64,000 nt of DNA from Pseudisothecium myosuroides (Eukaryota; Streptophyta; Bryopsida; Hypnales; Lembophyllaceae). Under the pieces are notes generated by a model that was given only the letters and a program-made list of their open reading frames with translations, was not told the DNA's origin and ran no database searches. The stretch is from positions 20,649,296-20,713,295 of the forward strand of contig OX637292.1 in the NCBI GenBank assembly GCA_951799445.1, given 5' to 3'. A program made the translations under genes and the position numbers. Below are positions 1 to 10,980 of this stretch, in pieces; position 1 is the stretch's first letter; each line of letters starts with the position of its first letter.

Positions 1-546
1 ACCTAGGTAATCTTATCTTTTTGGATTTTCATCCTTATCTATTAGGATTTTCACCTATTTTGGAGTTTCCGCTGGTCCCAAACTCTAACTTTTGGAGATC
101 AACTCTAAATTAAAAATCGATTGCGCCATTGGCTTCAGAAGGCCATTTTTACAATTTAGATTTTTTATTCCCCATTCAACACTCAAATCCTGCCATAAAC
201 TAACACCAACTAGGGTTAGTAAAAAAAGGAAAAAATCTACTTCTTGAAGGTTACCTTTTCTGACCAAGGGAACTAGCTAGAATAGTCTGGAAGGTCTTAG
301 GGAGTAAGAAAAGACCCTTTGTTGGCTTTGTTTAGACTTTGTGTGCTCCCGGGACACTGTTCAACTCCACTTAAATCTCGCCATGTTGATAATTTGGAAG
401 AATGTTGGTCATTTGGGTACCTCCCGCTATTGAAACACCATGAAACTTGTCAAGGCGCGTTATTAGCAGAAAAAAGTTAACTTAGTTTTTAGTGAGATTT
501 TACCGCCATCTGAGTAATTATCGTGAATTTTCCATCGTTTAGGCGG
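1..546 (-). repeat. Inverted arm of the repeat-unit family
   Basis: This segment read on the minus strand resembles about 1225-1795 of the unit that follows. Anchors are the 'gagattttaccg' block near 500, which matches the reverse complement of 1270-1285, and the 'ggattttcatcc' block near 25-37, which matches 1730-1780. With the unit starting at 547 it forms an imperfect foldback with a spacer of about 0.7 kb. A similar arm in the same orientation lies at 18690-19020. It may be the truncated end of an oppositely oriented copy lying to the left of the window. No gene seen. Confidence 0.6.
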
Positions 547-2330
547 TTGTGAGCTCCCAATTTGTCACTTGAGACTCGTAGATTTCTTTTTTCAAAATTT
601 GCAGTTTAAAGTTGATAAAAATATACAAAAAAACATGAAAAGTGTAGAACCAAAATAGGATTGTATCATACTCATTATAGTATTTGATCTAATTTTGATT
701 TTTTATCTAGAATTCCTCCAAATCTCGCCTAAAAATAGTATAAAAATCATAAGATAGCGGGATTTGTTGGATTTAAGTCATATAGTTTCAAAAGGGCTAA
801 ATCCCTCCATGAATGTGGCAATTCATGGCTAGGTTGGTCTGATGGATCCACAACAAGGCCACTAGATTGGGTCATAGAGTTAGATTTTGAATTCTCCATT
901 AGATCGATGAATTTCCAAAATCCCGATTGTTAGCATGCATGAGCCATTAGCGCAAGATTGGGCCGTGGAGGAATCTACTGTCCAAGGATGATGTTCTAGG
1001 GTAAATCCCATACTATGAGTCCAATGGCAAAATTGATTTGCTAAGATTCTCTCATCTGCAGAAAATTTCCACGCCATAGACAATTCAAGGAGACCACTAA
1101 TTTGGATCTCCATTGACCAATTGTACCAGGTTTAAAAACACACCTCCACATCTTTCATGAGACTCCCTGAGAGGTCCCATGAAAATTCTCGGCATCTTCC
1201 GACTTTCTTCGGGTGGTCAACCGTTCTAACTTCCAACGGGAATTTCATGGAAATTATCAAGGTTACGGTAAAATCTCACTAAAAATTAGAATAGCTTGTT
1301 TTATATTAATGATGCGCTTCGTTAAGCTTCACAATATTCCGATAGTGGCAAGTACCTGAACCGACAAGATTTCTCGGGAATTAATCACGTGGTAAGGTCC
1401 CCGCAACGTTGATCGGCATTCCGGGACCATACGATGGCGAAATAAAGTCAACAAAGAGTCATTTCCTACTCTCTTGCATCTACTGGAAACCTTAGGCTAG
1501 TTACTTTTTTCAAAATAGGAGATCCCCAAGATTTAGGAACTTACCATGACTTCGTTTTTAATCTAAATTAGCCTACAATGGATTTTTGGTCCTAATACAA
1601 GAGGTGTAGGAGATGGAAGACGAAACACGACAATCTGAAGCCAACGGTGCAATCCGTTTGATGATTGGAGTTAATCTCCAAAAGTTAGGATGTTGATACA
1701 ATATAGATGGGAGATAGTCATTTTTTAGGGATTAGGATGAAAATCTTTGAGGATGAGGATAAAAATCCAAGTTGATAAGGTTACGGTTCGGAATTTAGAG
1801 GGAAGAGTGGGCCCTTGGAAACCTATCTAAAGGCCCCATTTTTCTCTCAAGAATCATCCCCATACTTATTTTGAGCCCCTAGGTTTAAGTTATTTTGGAT
1901 ATTTTGGCGTTTGAAGCCAAAAACCTCTACGGTGTTTTTGAAGCACTTTTAGCTCCATTGTTGTTGTATTTCAGACTTTGAAGGTCCTTGGAGGTCCTTA
2001 TATCTTGCCTTGTGTATTCTTTGTATACTTTTGTGTACTCTTGTTGTGAGCTGAGAGTCTTTCTATACTTTGTGTATCCTTCTTGTATCCCCGTGAGCTA
2101 ACTTGTGTAGTTTAAGAGTCTTTTGAAATCTTGCACTAACTCTAGAGTAACTCCCTTCTGTACCTTGGCGATGCCGCTTTGGGGAGCCTCTAGTGTGTGA
2201 ATTTTTGTATTACTATGTTGTCATAACTTGTTGTTTTCTTCCTTAAGTGTTTTTACCTTCTTCTAAAGTTTTCCTTGTTGAGTGGACCTCCCTCCGGGAC
2301 GGCAAAGCTTTGAACCTTCTTTACGTGTTG

Positions 2331-2738
2331 GGTAATTGCATGAAACACTTGTACTATTTTCTGTCACATGTCTTGTGCTGATTAGTTTTTTGGCCATAAT
2401 TCTTGGATTCTAACTGCAAATGATTCAAAATTCATAGACAAGGTACTGATGACTACTATACACAAATGGCCAATTTTTATTTATTTTATTTAAATTTTTT
2501 CCTATTTTCTACTAATTAAAACATCAAAGTATGTATTTTCTTAAGATTTGAGTTCTCCTACTTAGAATTTTTTTTAATGAATTTCCTTTGGTGGTTACTT
2601 GCATCTTAAAAGTGCATACATTGGCCATATTTTTTAATATTTTTAAAAATTGATTTTCTAATTTTAAAGTACTCCAAAAAAAATCATGAGTACTATTGCA
2701 AAACACAACAAATAATACAGGTGTTTTGTGCAATCACC
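2331..2738. mobile_element. 408-bp MITE-like insertion
   Basis: The left end GGTAATTGCATGAAACAC and the reverse complement of the right end, GGTGATTGCACAAAACAC, form terminal inverted repeats of about 24 bp with few mismatches. The element is AT-rich, non-coding, and interrupts the array of roughly 94-bp repeats of unit A; unit B lacks it at the same place. I could not define a convincing target-site duplication, so the superfamily is unknown. Confidence 0.65.
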
Positions 2739-3685
2739 ATGTTCTCTTTTAGAAGTGTGTTCTATCTTCCTCTAATGTTTCCCTTGTTGAATGGACCCCC
2801 CTCCGGGATAGCAAAGCTTTGAACCTTTTTTGTGTATTTTCTTTGAAGTGTACTTTATCTTCTTCTAAAGTCTCCCTTGTTGTGTGGATCTCCTTCGAAG
2901 TTGGCGAAGCTTTGAACCTGTAACTAAGTCAAAGTCCTACAGTGTGTATTAAAACGGTTCCAGAGGGCGGAGCTATGGACCCTCGGAGTACCACAAAGTC
3001 CTACAGTTGGTGTTAAACCCAACTTAGCGGCTAAGCTTTGAACCTCTACGATATTTAGTTCCAAGGTATAGTTTCCAAGACATTCTTGGAAACTTCCAAA
3101 GTTTAGCTTCCAAGATATTTAGTTTTCTTTGTTTTTGGCAAGTTCTGTGTACCCAAGTTTGAGCAACTCCAAGTTTTTCCAAGTTTTTAGTAAATCCAAT
3201 TTTTTCCCAATTTTTTAGCCAGCCTAGCCTACCCAAGTTTTGTCAAAAAACCAGTCCAGTTCAAAAATCAGTCCAAAATCAATCTAGTTTAGTTTTTTTA
3301 CCTTTCCTAAAATGTTGAATTAGAAGTCCTATTAGGCTTGGGGCTAGAGTAGGGGAATAGAGGTTTAAAAAAAGGGAGAAAAATGGGAAGGGAAAAAATA
3401 GAAGCAACACCTTTACGCGTTATACCTGCAAACAAGCACTCCCATTCTAACTCTTTCACCAACAAAACGGAAATGAAAAGAATAGAAGGAGAATAGGGAA
3501 GAAGGAGATGAAATAGGCGGAAGGAGGAGAGACGATCAATAGTGTTTAGAGCTAGGAAGAAAATTTACAAGAATTTGTTGTGATCGTTAGGAAGAGGATT
3601 GGGATGACACAAAGGTGAGAATGTGTAAGAGGGTAGGAGGCACCATTAACTCTCTCAGAGAGTTTGAAACCATAGTGTAAGATAC

Positions 3686-3693
3686 TATAAATA
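3686..3693 (+). promoter_or_regulatory. TATA box-like TATAAATA
   Basis: Perfect TATAAATA about 150 bp upstream of the ATG of the short conserved exon at 3846. Unit B has only the weaker CATAAAAG at the equivalent position (about 8049) and unit C likewise (about 10763). A promoter role is inferred from spacing. Confidence 0.35.
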
Positions 3694-3845
3694 CATTTAG
3701 TGAAATAGTTCTAGAGTAGAAAAAGTGAAGAGAAAGAAAAAAAATGGAGAAGGAAAAGAAGAGAGTTAGATCATCAAGCATGTAATATTTTCTACAAATT
3801 AAGCAGTGAGATTTGAAAAAACAACCAACTAAACGAGTGACTACC

Positions 3846-3908
3846 ATGGAGCACGAGGATGTGTATGCGGACGTGGACGAGGTCATTTCCAACACCAGCA
3901 GTGACGAG
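3846..3908 (+). CDS. Conserved 21-codon first exon, unit A copy
   Basis: An ATG in an ideal context (ACCATGG) opens 21 codons, MEHEDVYADVDEVISNTSSD plus a final E, followed immediately by the donor GAG|GTAAGT. Read straight on, the frame stops three codons later, so splicing would be needed. The same exon, exactly 63 bp and without indels, lies in units B (8215) and C (10918), although flanking DNA differs by many indels. The peptide is acidic and unrecognised. The partner exon was not identified; the acceptor-like 'gcgcccacag' at the ends of units B and C is a candidate. Confidence 0.45.
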
Positions 3909-4189
3909 GTAAGTCATTGAACTAACCCTTGGTGTGTTTTACTAATTAGCTCTTGATTATCTTAATTAGTGTTAATCCACATTAGCAAGCAGAGGTTAAT
4001 GAAAGATAGAAGTTTAGATTCAAAAGTTCATAGGTTAGGATTAGGGGTTTCCAGAAACATATTAAACTCAAGATTTGACTTTTGATTTGACCACGTTAAG
4101 TTAGGATGAATGGTAACGGGTAGAATGGATGAAGGTTAGTCAACTTCATCCAAAGGGAACAACAAATCAAATTTAGAGTTAATTTTAGG

Positions 4190-4830
4190 AAGTAGAATTT
4201 AGAGTTAGATTTAGGAGGTAGAAATTAGAGTTAGATTTAGGAGGTAGAAATTAGAGTTAGAAATAGGAGTTACATTTTAAACATTAGTCTAGAAGTTGAA
4301 AGTTAGAGTTAATTGTAGGAGTCAAAAATTAGAGTAGAATTAAAAGTAGGAGTTAGATTTTTGAGTTAGATTTAGAAATTGAGAATTTAGAAGTAGAAGT
4401 TAAAAACTAGAATTAACCTTAGAGGTTAGAATTTAGAGTTAGTTTTAGAAGTAAAAATTCAGAGTTAGAAGTTAAAACTTGGAGTAAAAATTAGAGAGTA
4501 AAATCCAAAGCTAAAAGTAGAAGTTAAAACTTAGAATAAAAGTTAAAAGTTAGGAGTTAGATTTTAGAGTTGAATTTAGAAGTTAAAACTTAGAGTAAAA
4601 GTTAAACCGTAGAGTTAAATTTAGAGGTTAAATTTTAGAGATAGAAGTAGAAATCTAGAGTAAATTTTAGAGGTTGAATTTTAGAGTAGAGGTCAAAACT
4701 TAGAGTTACTTGGAGATTCAAAACTTAGGATTCATTGAGGAGAAACATAGAGTGAATTTAGAAGTAGAAACTTAAAATTAATCTTAGAGTTTAAAACTTA
4801 AAATTATAATGGAAGATAGAAAGTAGGAGA
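4190..4830. repeat. Degenerate TTAGAGTTA-type tract, unit A
   Basis: Purine-rich degenerate tract of short words such as 'ttagagtta', 'gaagtagaa' and 'agttaaaa', with an irregular period of about 20-25 bp. It follows the short exon and has no open reading frame. Equivalent tracts lie in units B and C and, as the reverse complement, at about 15100-15670. Confidence 0.7.
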
Positions 4831-6786
4831 TAGTCTTAGGGGTTTATAGAAGGAACCTAGGGGATCCCATTCCAGTCAGTTAGGATTGTAGAAATGGCCC
4901 CAACCACCCTTGACATAGGATAGATAGTTAGGACGGTAAAATTTCACCCTTGGATCACCGCGATAATTGATAATTGACAGTTAGCTTGAAAGTCACATCA
5001 CTCGCATCTCTAGGCATTTCTTTTGCCCATCTACGACACTTAGAAAACATTAGCAAGGGTGGATAATTGTGAGCTCCCAATTTGTCACTTGGGACTCATA
5101 GAATTATTTTTTTGGAAATTTGCAATTTAAAGTTGATAAAAGTATAGAAAAACCCATAAAAAGAGTGTAGAACCAAAATAGGGTTGTGTCATACCCATTA
5201 TAGTATTTGGTCTAGGTTTGTGTTTTTTACTTAGAATCCCCCAAACCTTGCCTAAAAATAGTATAGAAATAACAAAAAGGTTAGATTTGGAGGATTCGAG
5301 TCACACAGCCCCAAAAGGGCTAAATCCCACCATGAATGTGGCGATTCATGGCTAGGTCGGTCCGAGGGATCCACAGCGAGGCCACTAGGTCAGATCCTAG
5401 AGTTAAATTTAGAATTCCCCATTAGATCGACGAATTCCCAAAATCTCGATTGTTAGCATGCAGGAGCCACTTACGCAAGACTGGGCCCGTGGAGGAATCT
5501 ACAATCCAGGGATGGTGTTCTAGGGTGAATCCCATGCCAGGAGTCCAACGGCAAAATCGGTTTGCCAAGATTCTTCCACCTGCAGAAGATTCCCGCACCG
5601 TTGCTAATTCGAGGAGATGGCCAGTTTTAAATCTCCATTGACCAATCGTGCCAGGTACGAAAACACACCCGCACGTCTTTCATGCGACTCCTTGAGAGGT
5701 CACGTGAAAAATCCCGGCATCTTCCGACTTGCAGAAGAACCTTTTCCGGGTGGTCAACCCTCCTAACCTCCAACGGGAATTTCATGGAAATTACCCAGCT
5801 TACAATAAAATCTCACTAAAAATTAGACTAGCTTGTTTTATGTTAATAATGCGCTCCGTGAAGTTTCACAACATTCCGATAGCGGCAAATACCCGAACCG
5901 GCGAGATTCCTCGGGAATTAACAACGTGGCGGGGTCCCCGCCACGTTGACCGGCATCCCGGGCCCATACGATGGCGAAACGAAGTCAACCAAAAGTCCTT
6001 CCCGACTCTCTCGCACCTACCGGAGACTCTAGGCTATTCACATTTCTCAAAATAGGAGACCCCCAAGATCTAGGATTTTACCACGATTTGGTTTTTAAAC
6101 TAAATTAGCCTACGATGGGTTTTTGGCCTCGGTACGGGGGATAGGAGGATTCAGGACTAAACACGGCGATCTGGATCCAACGGCGCAATTCGTTTGGCGA
6201 TTGGAGCTAATCTCCAAAAGTTAGGATGTTGGTCCAGCATAGATGGTAGAAGTAGAAAGTTAGGATGTAGGATGAAAATCTTTGAGGATGAGGATGAAAA
6301 TCCCCGTTGATAAGGTTACCTTAGAGCTTTAGAGAGAGGGGTGAACCCTTGGGAAACCTATATAAGGGCCCCATTTCTCTCTCTAAAACACCCTCTCACT
6401 TTTGTTTGGGTCCGTGGATCCAATTTGCTTTGGATATTTTGGCGTTTGAAGCCAAAAACCTCTACGGTGTTTTTGGAGCACTTTTTGCTCCATTGTTGCT
6501 AGATTTCAAGCTTTGAAGGTCCTTAGGGGGTCCTTTTATCTTGCCTTGTGTACTTCTCATACGTTGTTGTACCTTTGTTACGAGTTAAGAGTCCTCGTTT
6601 CTCTCTTGTAGTTCCTTTGTGATCTAACTTGTGAGTTTAGGAGTCTTTTGGTGTCTTGTCCTAATCCTAAAGTCACCCCCCACCATACCTTGACGATGCC
6701 GCTTTGGGGGGCCTTTAGCTTGTGAAGTTGTGTGTCTTTACGTGTCCTAACCGTGTTGTTTTTCCTCACTTGTGTATTCTCATCCT

Positions 6787-7035
6787 CTTCTAATCTTCCC
6801 CTTGTTGTGTGGACCCCCCCTCGGGACGGCGAAGCTTTGGCTTTGTCACGTGTGTTTCTCAAGTCTGTCTTTTTTACCTTCTTCTAATATTCCCCTTGTT
6901 GCATGGACCCCCCCTCGGGACGGCGAAGCTTTGGCTTTGTCACGTGTGTTCCTTAACTTTGTCTTTTCTACCTGCTTCTAATATTTCCCTTGTTGTGTGA
7001 AACCCCCCCACGGCGGCGAAGCTTTGAACTAGTGA
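6787..7035. repeat. 94-bp tandem repeat, three copies
   Basis: 'cttctaat' recurs at 6787, 6881 and 6975, each followed by 'ccccttgttg' and 'gacggcgaagctttg'; the third copy is shortened. Unit A has the same array (2260, 2769, 2862), split by the 408-bp insertion. The overlapping open frames in this stretch are by-products of the repeat. Confidence 0.85.
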
Positions 7036-8214
7036 CCACGTCAAGTCCTATAGTGTATGTTAAAATAGTCTTAGACGGCGGAGCTTTGAACCCATGGAGT
7101 GTTACAAGTCCTAAAGTTGGTGTTAAAACCAATTTTATGGCGGAGCCTTGAACCTCCATAGCCTTAGATTCCAAAGTCTAGTTTCCAAAACCTTCTTGGA
7201 AAAGTCCAGAGTTTAGCTTCCAAGATTGGTCACGAGTTTCTAGAAGAGAGTGACCATCCCGTAACACTTAGCTTAGGTGACCGTTCTAAAAATTTGGGGC
7301 CTAACTCCCCGGACGGTGAAGCTTCGATCCTGGCCTTAACCCCCTACTAAAAATCCAATTTAAGTTTGTGTTAGTGGGTTCCCCTAAGGGAACCCGGTTG
7401 TGTGGATTTTTTGGGAAGGGCAGCTAGTACCCCGGACCAGCATACAGCCAGCCATACCGGACCGGCATACCAGACCAGCCGGCAGCCAGCATACATCGGG
7501 CAGTCAGCTTGACTGAGCTGAACATCAGCATCGGGCTAGTCTGTTTGACTGAACTGAACATCAGCCATCGGGCTAGTCATCTTGGCTAACTAAACTAAAT
7601 TTCTGGATTTCCAGAACTAAACGGGACGATGCCCTGCGGGGCCCAAACCACCCTTTTTTTTTAATTTTTTGATCTTTTAAAGTCTGAAATTTTGGAATCT
7701 AGTTGGGGAGAGGAAAAAACTCAACTTGGAACTTCAAAAACACAAGAGAAAGGGGGGGGAGAAATAGAAGCTGCCACTCCACGCGCCACCTGCACAAAAA
7801 CATCCGATCCTACCTGCATCACCACTCACACCTACACACAATGGAAGGAAATTAGGGAGGAGGATGTGTTATAGGGGTGGAAAGGAGAGAGACGATGAAT
7901 AATGCCTAGCTGGAGATTAGGTAGGAAATCTAGAAGAACTCCTTGCAACCGTTGGGAGGAGGATTAGGATGACACAAAGCAAGGTTGCGTAAGAGGGTAG
8001 GAAGAACATTTAAACCCTTCTCGTAGTTTGAAACCATAGTGTAAGACTCATAAAAGCTTAGGTGGAATAGTGCTAGTGTAGAAGAGAGGGGAAGAAAAAA
8101 AGAAAGGAGGAAGGGAAAGAGGGAGTTTAGATCATCAAAAATTGTAATATAATCTCAATAAGCGGTGAGCTCGGAAAAAATTCAAAACAAAGCCAAAGAC
8201 TACCATGGAGCGTG

Positions 8215-8277
8215 AGGATGTACACGTGGACGTGGACGAAGTTATTTCCGACACCGGTAGTGAAGAGGTGAGTTTTT
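8215..8277 (+). CDS. Conserved 21-codon first exon, unit B copy
   Basis: ACCATGG start, 21 codons (MEREDVHVDVDEVISDTGSE plus E), then the donor GAG|GTGAGT. It is the same length as in units A and C with mainly substitutions, several of them silent. The product is unknown and acidic. It lies about 160 bp downstream of a CATAAAAG motif. Confidence 0.45.
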
Positions 8278-8519
8278 GATTTAATCTTTGATGTTTCTCC
8301 CTAATTAGCATTTATTTTCCTAATCAGCCCTTAGAGCGTGATTAACACCCGAGATTAGTGCAAGTTAGAAGTTTAGATTCAAAAAGTTATAGATTAGTGA
8401 TAGAGGTTTCCAAAAACATCTTATAATTAAGATTTGACCGTAAACTGACCGCGTTAGGCTAAGTTAAGCGGTAGGGGGTAGAACGGAGGAATTTTAATTA
8501 AATTTGATCCACAAGGAAC

Positions 8520-9420
8520 AATGGACGGAAATTAGGATTAGATTAGAAGGAGGATTTAGGATTAAAATTAAAGATCAAATAACGGTTTAAAAACCTAGAG
8601 TTAAATTAAGATTTTAATTAGGGAAGTTAAAATTCAAAAGTCGAAATTTGGAGTTAACTTTGGGAGGTAAAAAGTAGAGTAGGAAATAGAAGTCAAAAGT
8701 AGAATCCACTTAGGAAGTAGATTGTTGAGTTAGAAATAGAGTTAAAATTAGAAGTCAAAACCCTAGAGTTAAAAGTTGGAATTAAATTTAGGAGGGTAAC
8801 ATTTAGAGTTAATCTAGAATTAAAACGATAGGATTAAATTTGGAAGTAGGAGTCAAAAGTCAAAAGTCAAAAGTTTAGATTGAATTTAAAGGTTAAATTT
8901 TAAAGTCAATAGGGGAGTAAAAGGTTAGAGTGAAAAGCTAAAAGTAGAAGTTAAAACTTAGAGGTAGAAGTAAAATTTTAGAGTTAGTTGGAAGTAGAAA
9001 AATCTAGAGTCAAAGTGAGAATGTAGAGTTAAATTCGGAGGTTAAGATTGGGGATTAATTTTAGAAGTAAAAATTTAGAGTTAAAAGTCAAAAACCTAGA
9101 GTTAAATTAGGAGTAAAAATCTACAGTAAAAAGGTGAAAAGTTAGAGTTAACTTTAGAGGGTAAATCCTAGAGTAGTTTAGAAATGAGAATATAGAATTA
9201 AAAGTGAAATTTAGAATTATCCTAGAAGGTTAAAACTTGGAAGTTAGGAGTTGAAGTTAATTTAGAAGTAAAAACCTAGAGTCAAAAGTCAAAACATAGA
9301 ATAGAAGTCGGTAGTTAATACCTAGAACCAAGCTGAAGAAGTAAAATCTAGAGTTACATTAAGAAGTTGGAACTTTAGGGATAGCTTTTAAAAGTAGAAC
9401 TTCTAGGTGGAGTCTTAGAA
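8520..9420. repeat. Degenerate TTAGAGTTA-type tract, unit B
   Basis: Same low-complexity purine-rich word set as at 4190-4830 ('ttagagtt', 'gaagtaaaa', 'gtcaaaa'), no coding potential, placed just after the short exon as in the other units. Confidence 0.7.
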
Positions 9421-9784
9421 ACCCAAGATAGTCTTAAGGGTTCATGGAAGGAACATAGGGGTTCCCCTTTTTACGTAGTTAGGGACGTTAGAAATGACGC
9501 CAACTACCCAGTCGACCCTTGACATAGGATAGATAGTTAGGGAGTCAGGATTTCACCATCACTCTGAACATCGCAGTTAACTTGTGAGTTACTACATGCA
9601 TTACTAATTATTCGCTGCCATCCACGACCCTTAGGAAACGTTAGCAAAAAAGATCCATTGCTTGGAAGGCACAGTGGACCGCGCTCACAACACCCCCATA
9701 TATTAAAAAAGTGGATAAAGGCATAGAACCTGGTCGGTGTTCGCTCTATTAATAAGGGTGGATAATCTAGCGCCCACAGTTGGG

Positions 9785-10065
9785 CAAGTCCCGTGATTTT
9801 CTCAAGTTTTAGAAAGTCTAGTTTTCCCCAAGTCTAAGTTTTTCTCAAGTTTTTAGAGAGTCTAGTTTCTTCCAAGTTTTTTAGAAAGTCTAGTTTTTCC
9901 CAAGTCTAAGTTTCTTCCAAGTTTTTAGAGAGTCTAGTTTCTCCCAAAGTTTTTAGAAAGTCTAGTTTTCTCCAAGTCTAGTTTTTTCCCAAGTTTTTAG
10001 AAAGTTAGTTTTCCCCAAGTCTAGTTTTTTCCAAGTTTTTTAGCAAGTCTATGTTTTTTTGTGTG
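9785..10065. repeat. Composite minisatellite
   Basis: Alternating modules of about 45 bp and 27 bp, both starting 'aagtttttagaaagtctag' and differing by the presence of 'ccaagtctaagttt', repeated about six times. A short version is at 3160-3230 in unit A. Confidence 0.8.
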
Positions 10066-10210
10066 TTTCCGTGAGCCTAGCCCACCCAAATATGTGAAAA
10101 AAACAGTCCAGTTAAGATCAGGCCAAAAACCAGTTGAGTCCATCGGGCTAGAACCAGTCCAATTCAGATTGGTACAGTCCAGTTCAGAACAAGTAAACAG
10201 TAACAAGAAA

Positions 10211-10237
10211 TCAATTGATTAATTAATTAATTAATTA
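10211..10237. repeat. (ATTA)n microsatellite
   Basis: Short run of 'attaattaatta'. Non-coding and without further interest. Confidence 0.8.
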
Positions 10238-10917
10238 AAATAAAAAGAAACCCAACCCCCCCGCCACCAGCCAAAGCCGGCAGCCGAGGGAGCCAGGCAA
10301 GGCCGGTAATTGCTGGGTCCAGGGGCCCAGCTCCAAAAAACTCTTTTTTTTTTGGATTTTTGGTTTTAGCCTTCCTAAAACAAAATGTTGGACTAGAATC
10401 TAAGAGGCTAGGGGTAGAGTAGGGGAGTAGGAGCTCTAAAAGAAAAAAAGGGAAGGGGAAGAATAGAAGTAGCATATCCACGCGCATACCTGCAAACAAG
10501 CCCTCCCAACTCTTTTACCATCAAAATGACAAAAAACAAGAATGGAAGGAGATTAGGGAAGGAAGAGAAGAAGTAGGCAAGAGAAGGTGAGAGACGATAA
10601 ATAGTGACCTAGGCCTAGGCTAGGTAGGCTTAGGGAGGAAAATCTTGAGAATTTGCGGTGACCGTTGGGAGGAGGATTAGGATGAGACAAAGGCAAAGTT
10701 GTGTAAGAGGGTAGGAGGCACATTAAACCTTCCTCGGAAGTTGAGGCCATAGTGTAAGGCTCATAAAAGCTTAGGTGGAGTAGTACCAGTGTAGAAGGAG
10801 AGAAGGAGAAAGAAAAGAAAGGAGGAAGGGAAAGAAGGAGTTTAGATCGCACGGGTGTACTAATTTTCTAAAATAAGCTGTGAGCTTGGAAAAAATTCAA
10901 CGAAACAAAAGATTACC

Positions 10918-10980
10918 ATGGAGCACAAGGATGCACATGCGGACGTGGACGAGGTCATTTCTGACACCGGCAATGAAGAG
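10918..10980 (+). CDS. Conserved 21-codon first exon, unit C copy
   Basis: ACCATGG start, 21 codons (MEHKDAHADVDEVISDTGNE plus E), then the donor GAG|GTGAGT. Third member of the set, length conserved. See the unit A copy for interpretation and doubts. Confidence 0.45.

Larger units (their letters stand above)
547..5066 (+). repeat. Repeat unit A (LTR-retroelement-like), 4.5 kb
   Basis: Starts with TTGTGAGCTCCCAATTTG; the same start recurs at 5067, giving an offset of 4520 bp. Shared blocks occur in the same order in units A and B: the leader, 'ctctacggtgttttt' (1927 and 6460), the 'cggcraagctttg' repeats, a pyrimidine-rich block, a 21-codon exon and a long TTAGAGTTA-type tract. It ends with 'ttagcaagggtggataat', directly abutting unit B. 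No gag or pol is recognisable. I read it as a degenerate LTR-retroelement family or a large tandem repeat; the class is an inference. Confidence 0.6.
5067..9779 (+). repeat. Repeat unit B, 4.7 kb
   Basis: Second copy of the unit, by eye 80-90 percent similar to unit A over the leader and exon regions. It carries three 94-bp repeats at 6787-7035, a proper-noun-free 'ccagcatacagccag' simple-repeat block at 7437-7580, the 21-codon exon at 8215 and a degenerate tract at 8520-9420. It ends with a segment of about 106 bp (9648-9753) that unit A lacks, then 'ctagcgcccacag'. That last sequence resembles a primer-binding site following an LTR and also a splice acceptor; neither role is proven. Confidence 0.6.

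Noticed and set aside
6772..7000. Two overlapping open frames with repeated peptides
   Set aside because: Translations of the 94-bp tandem repeat.
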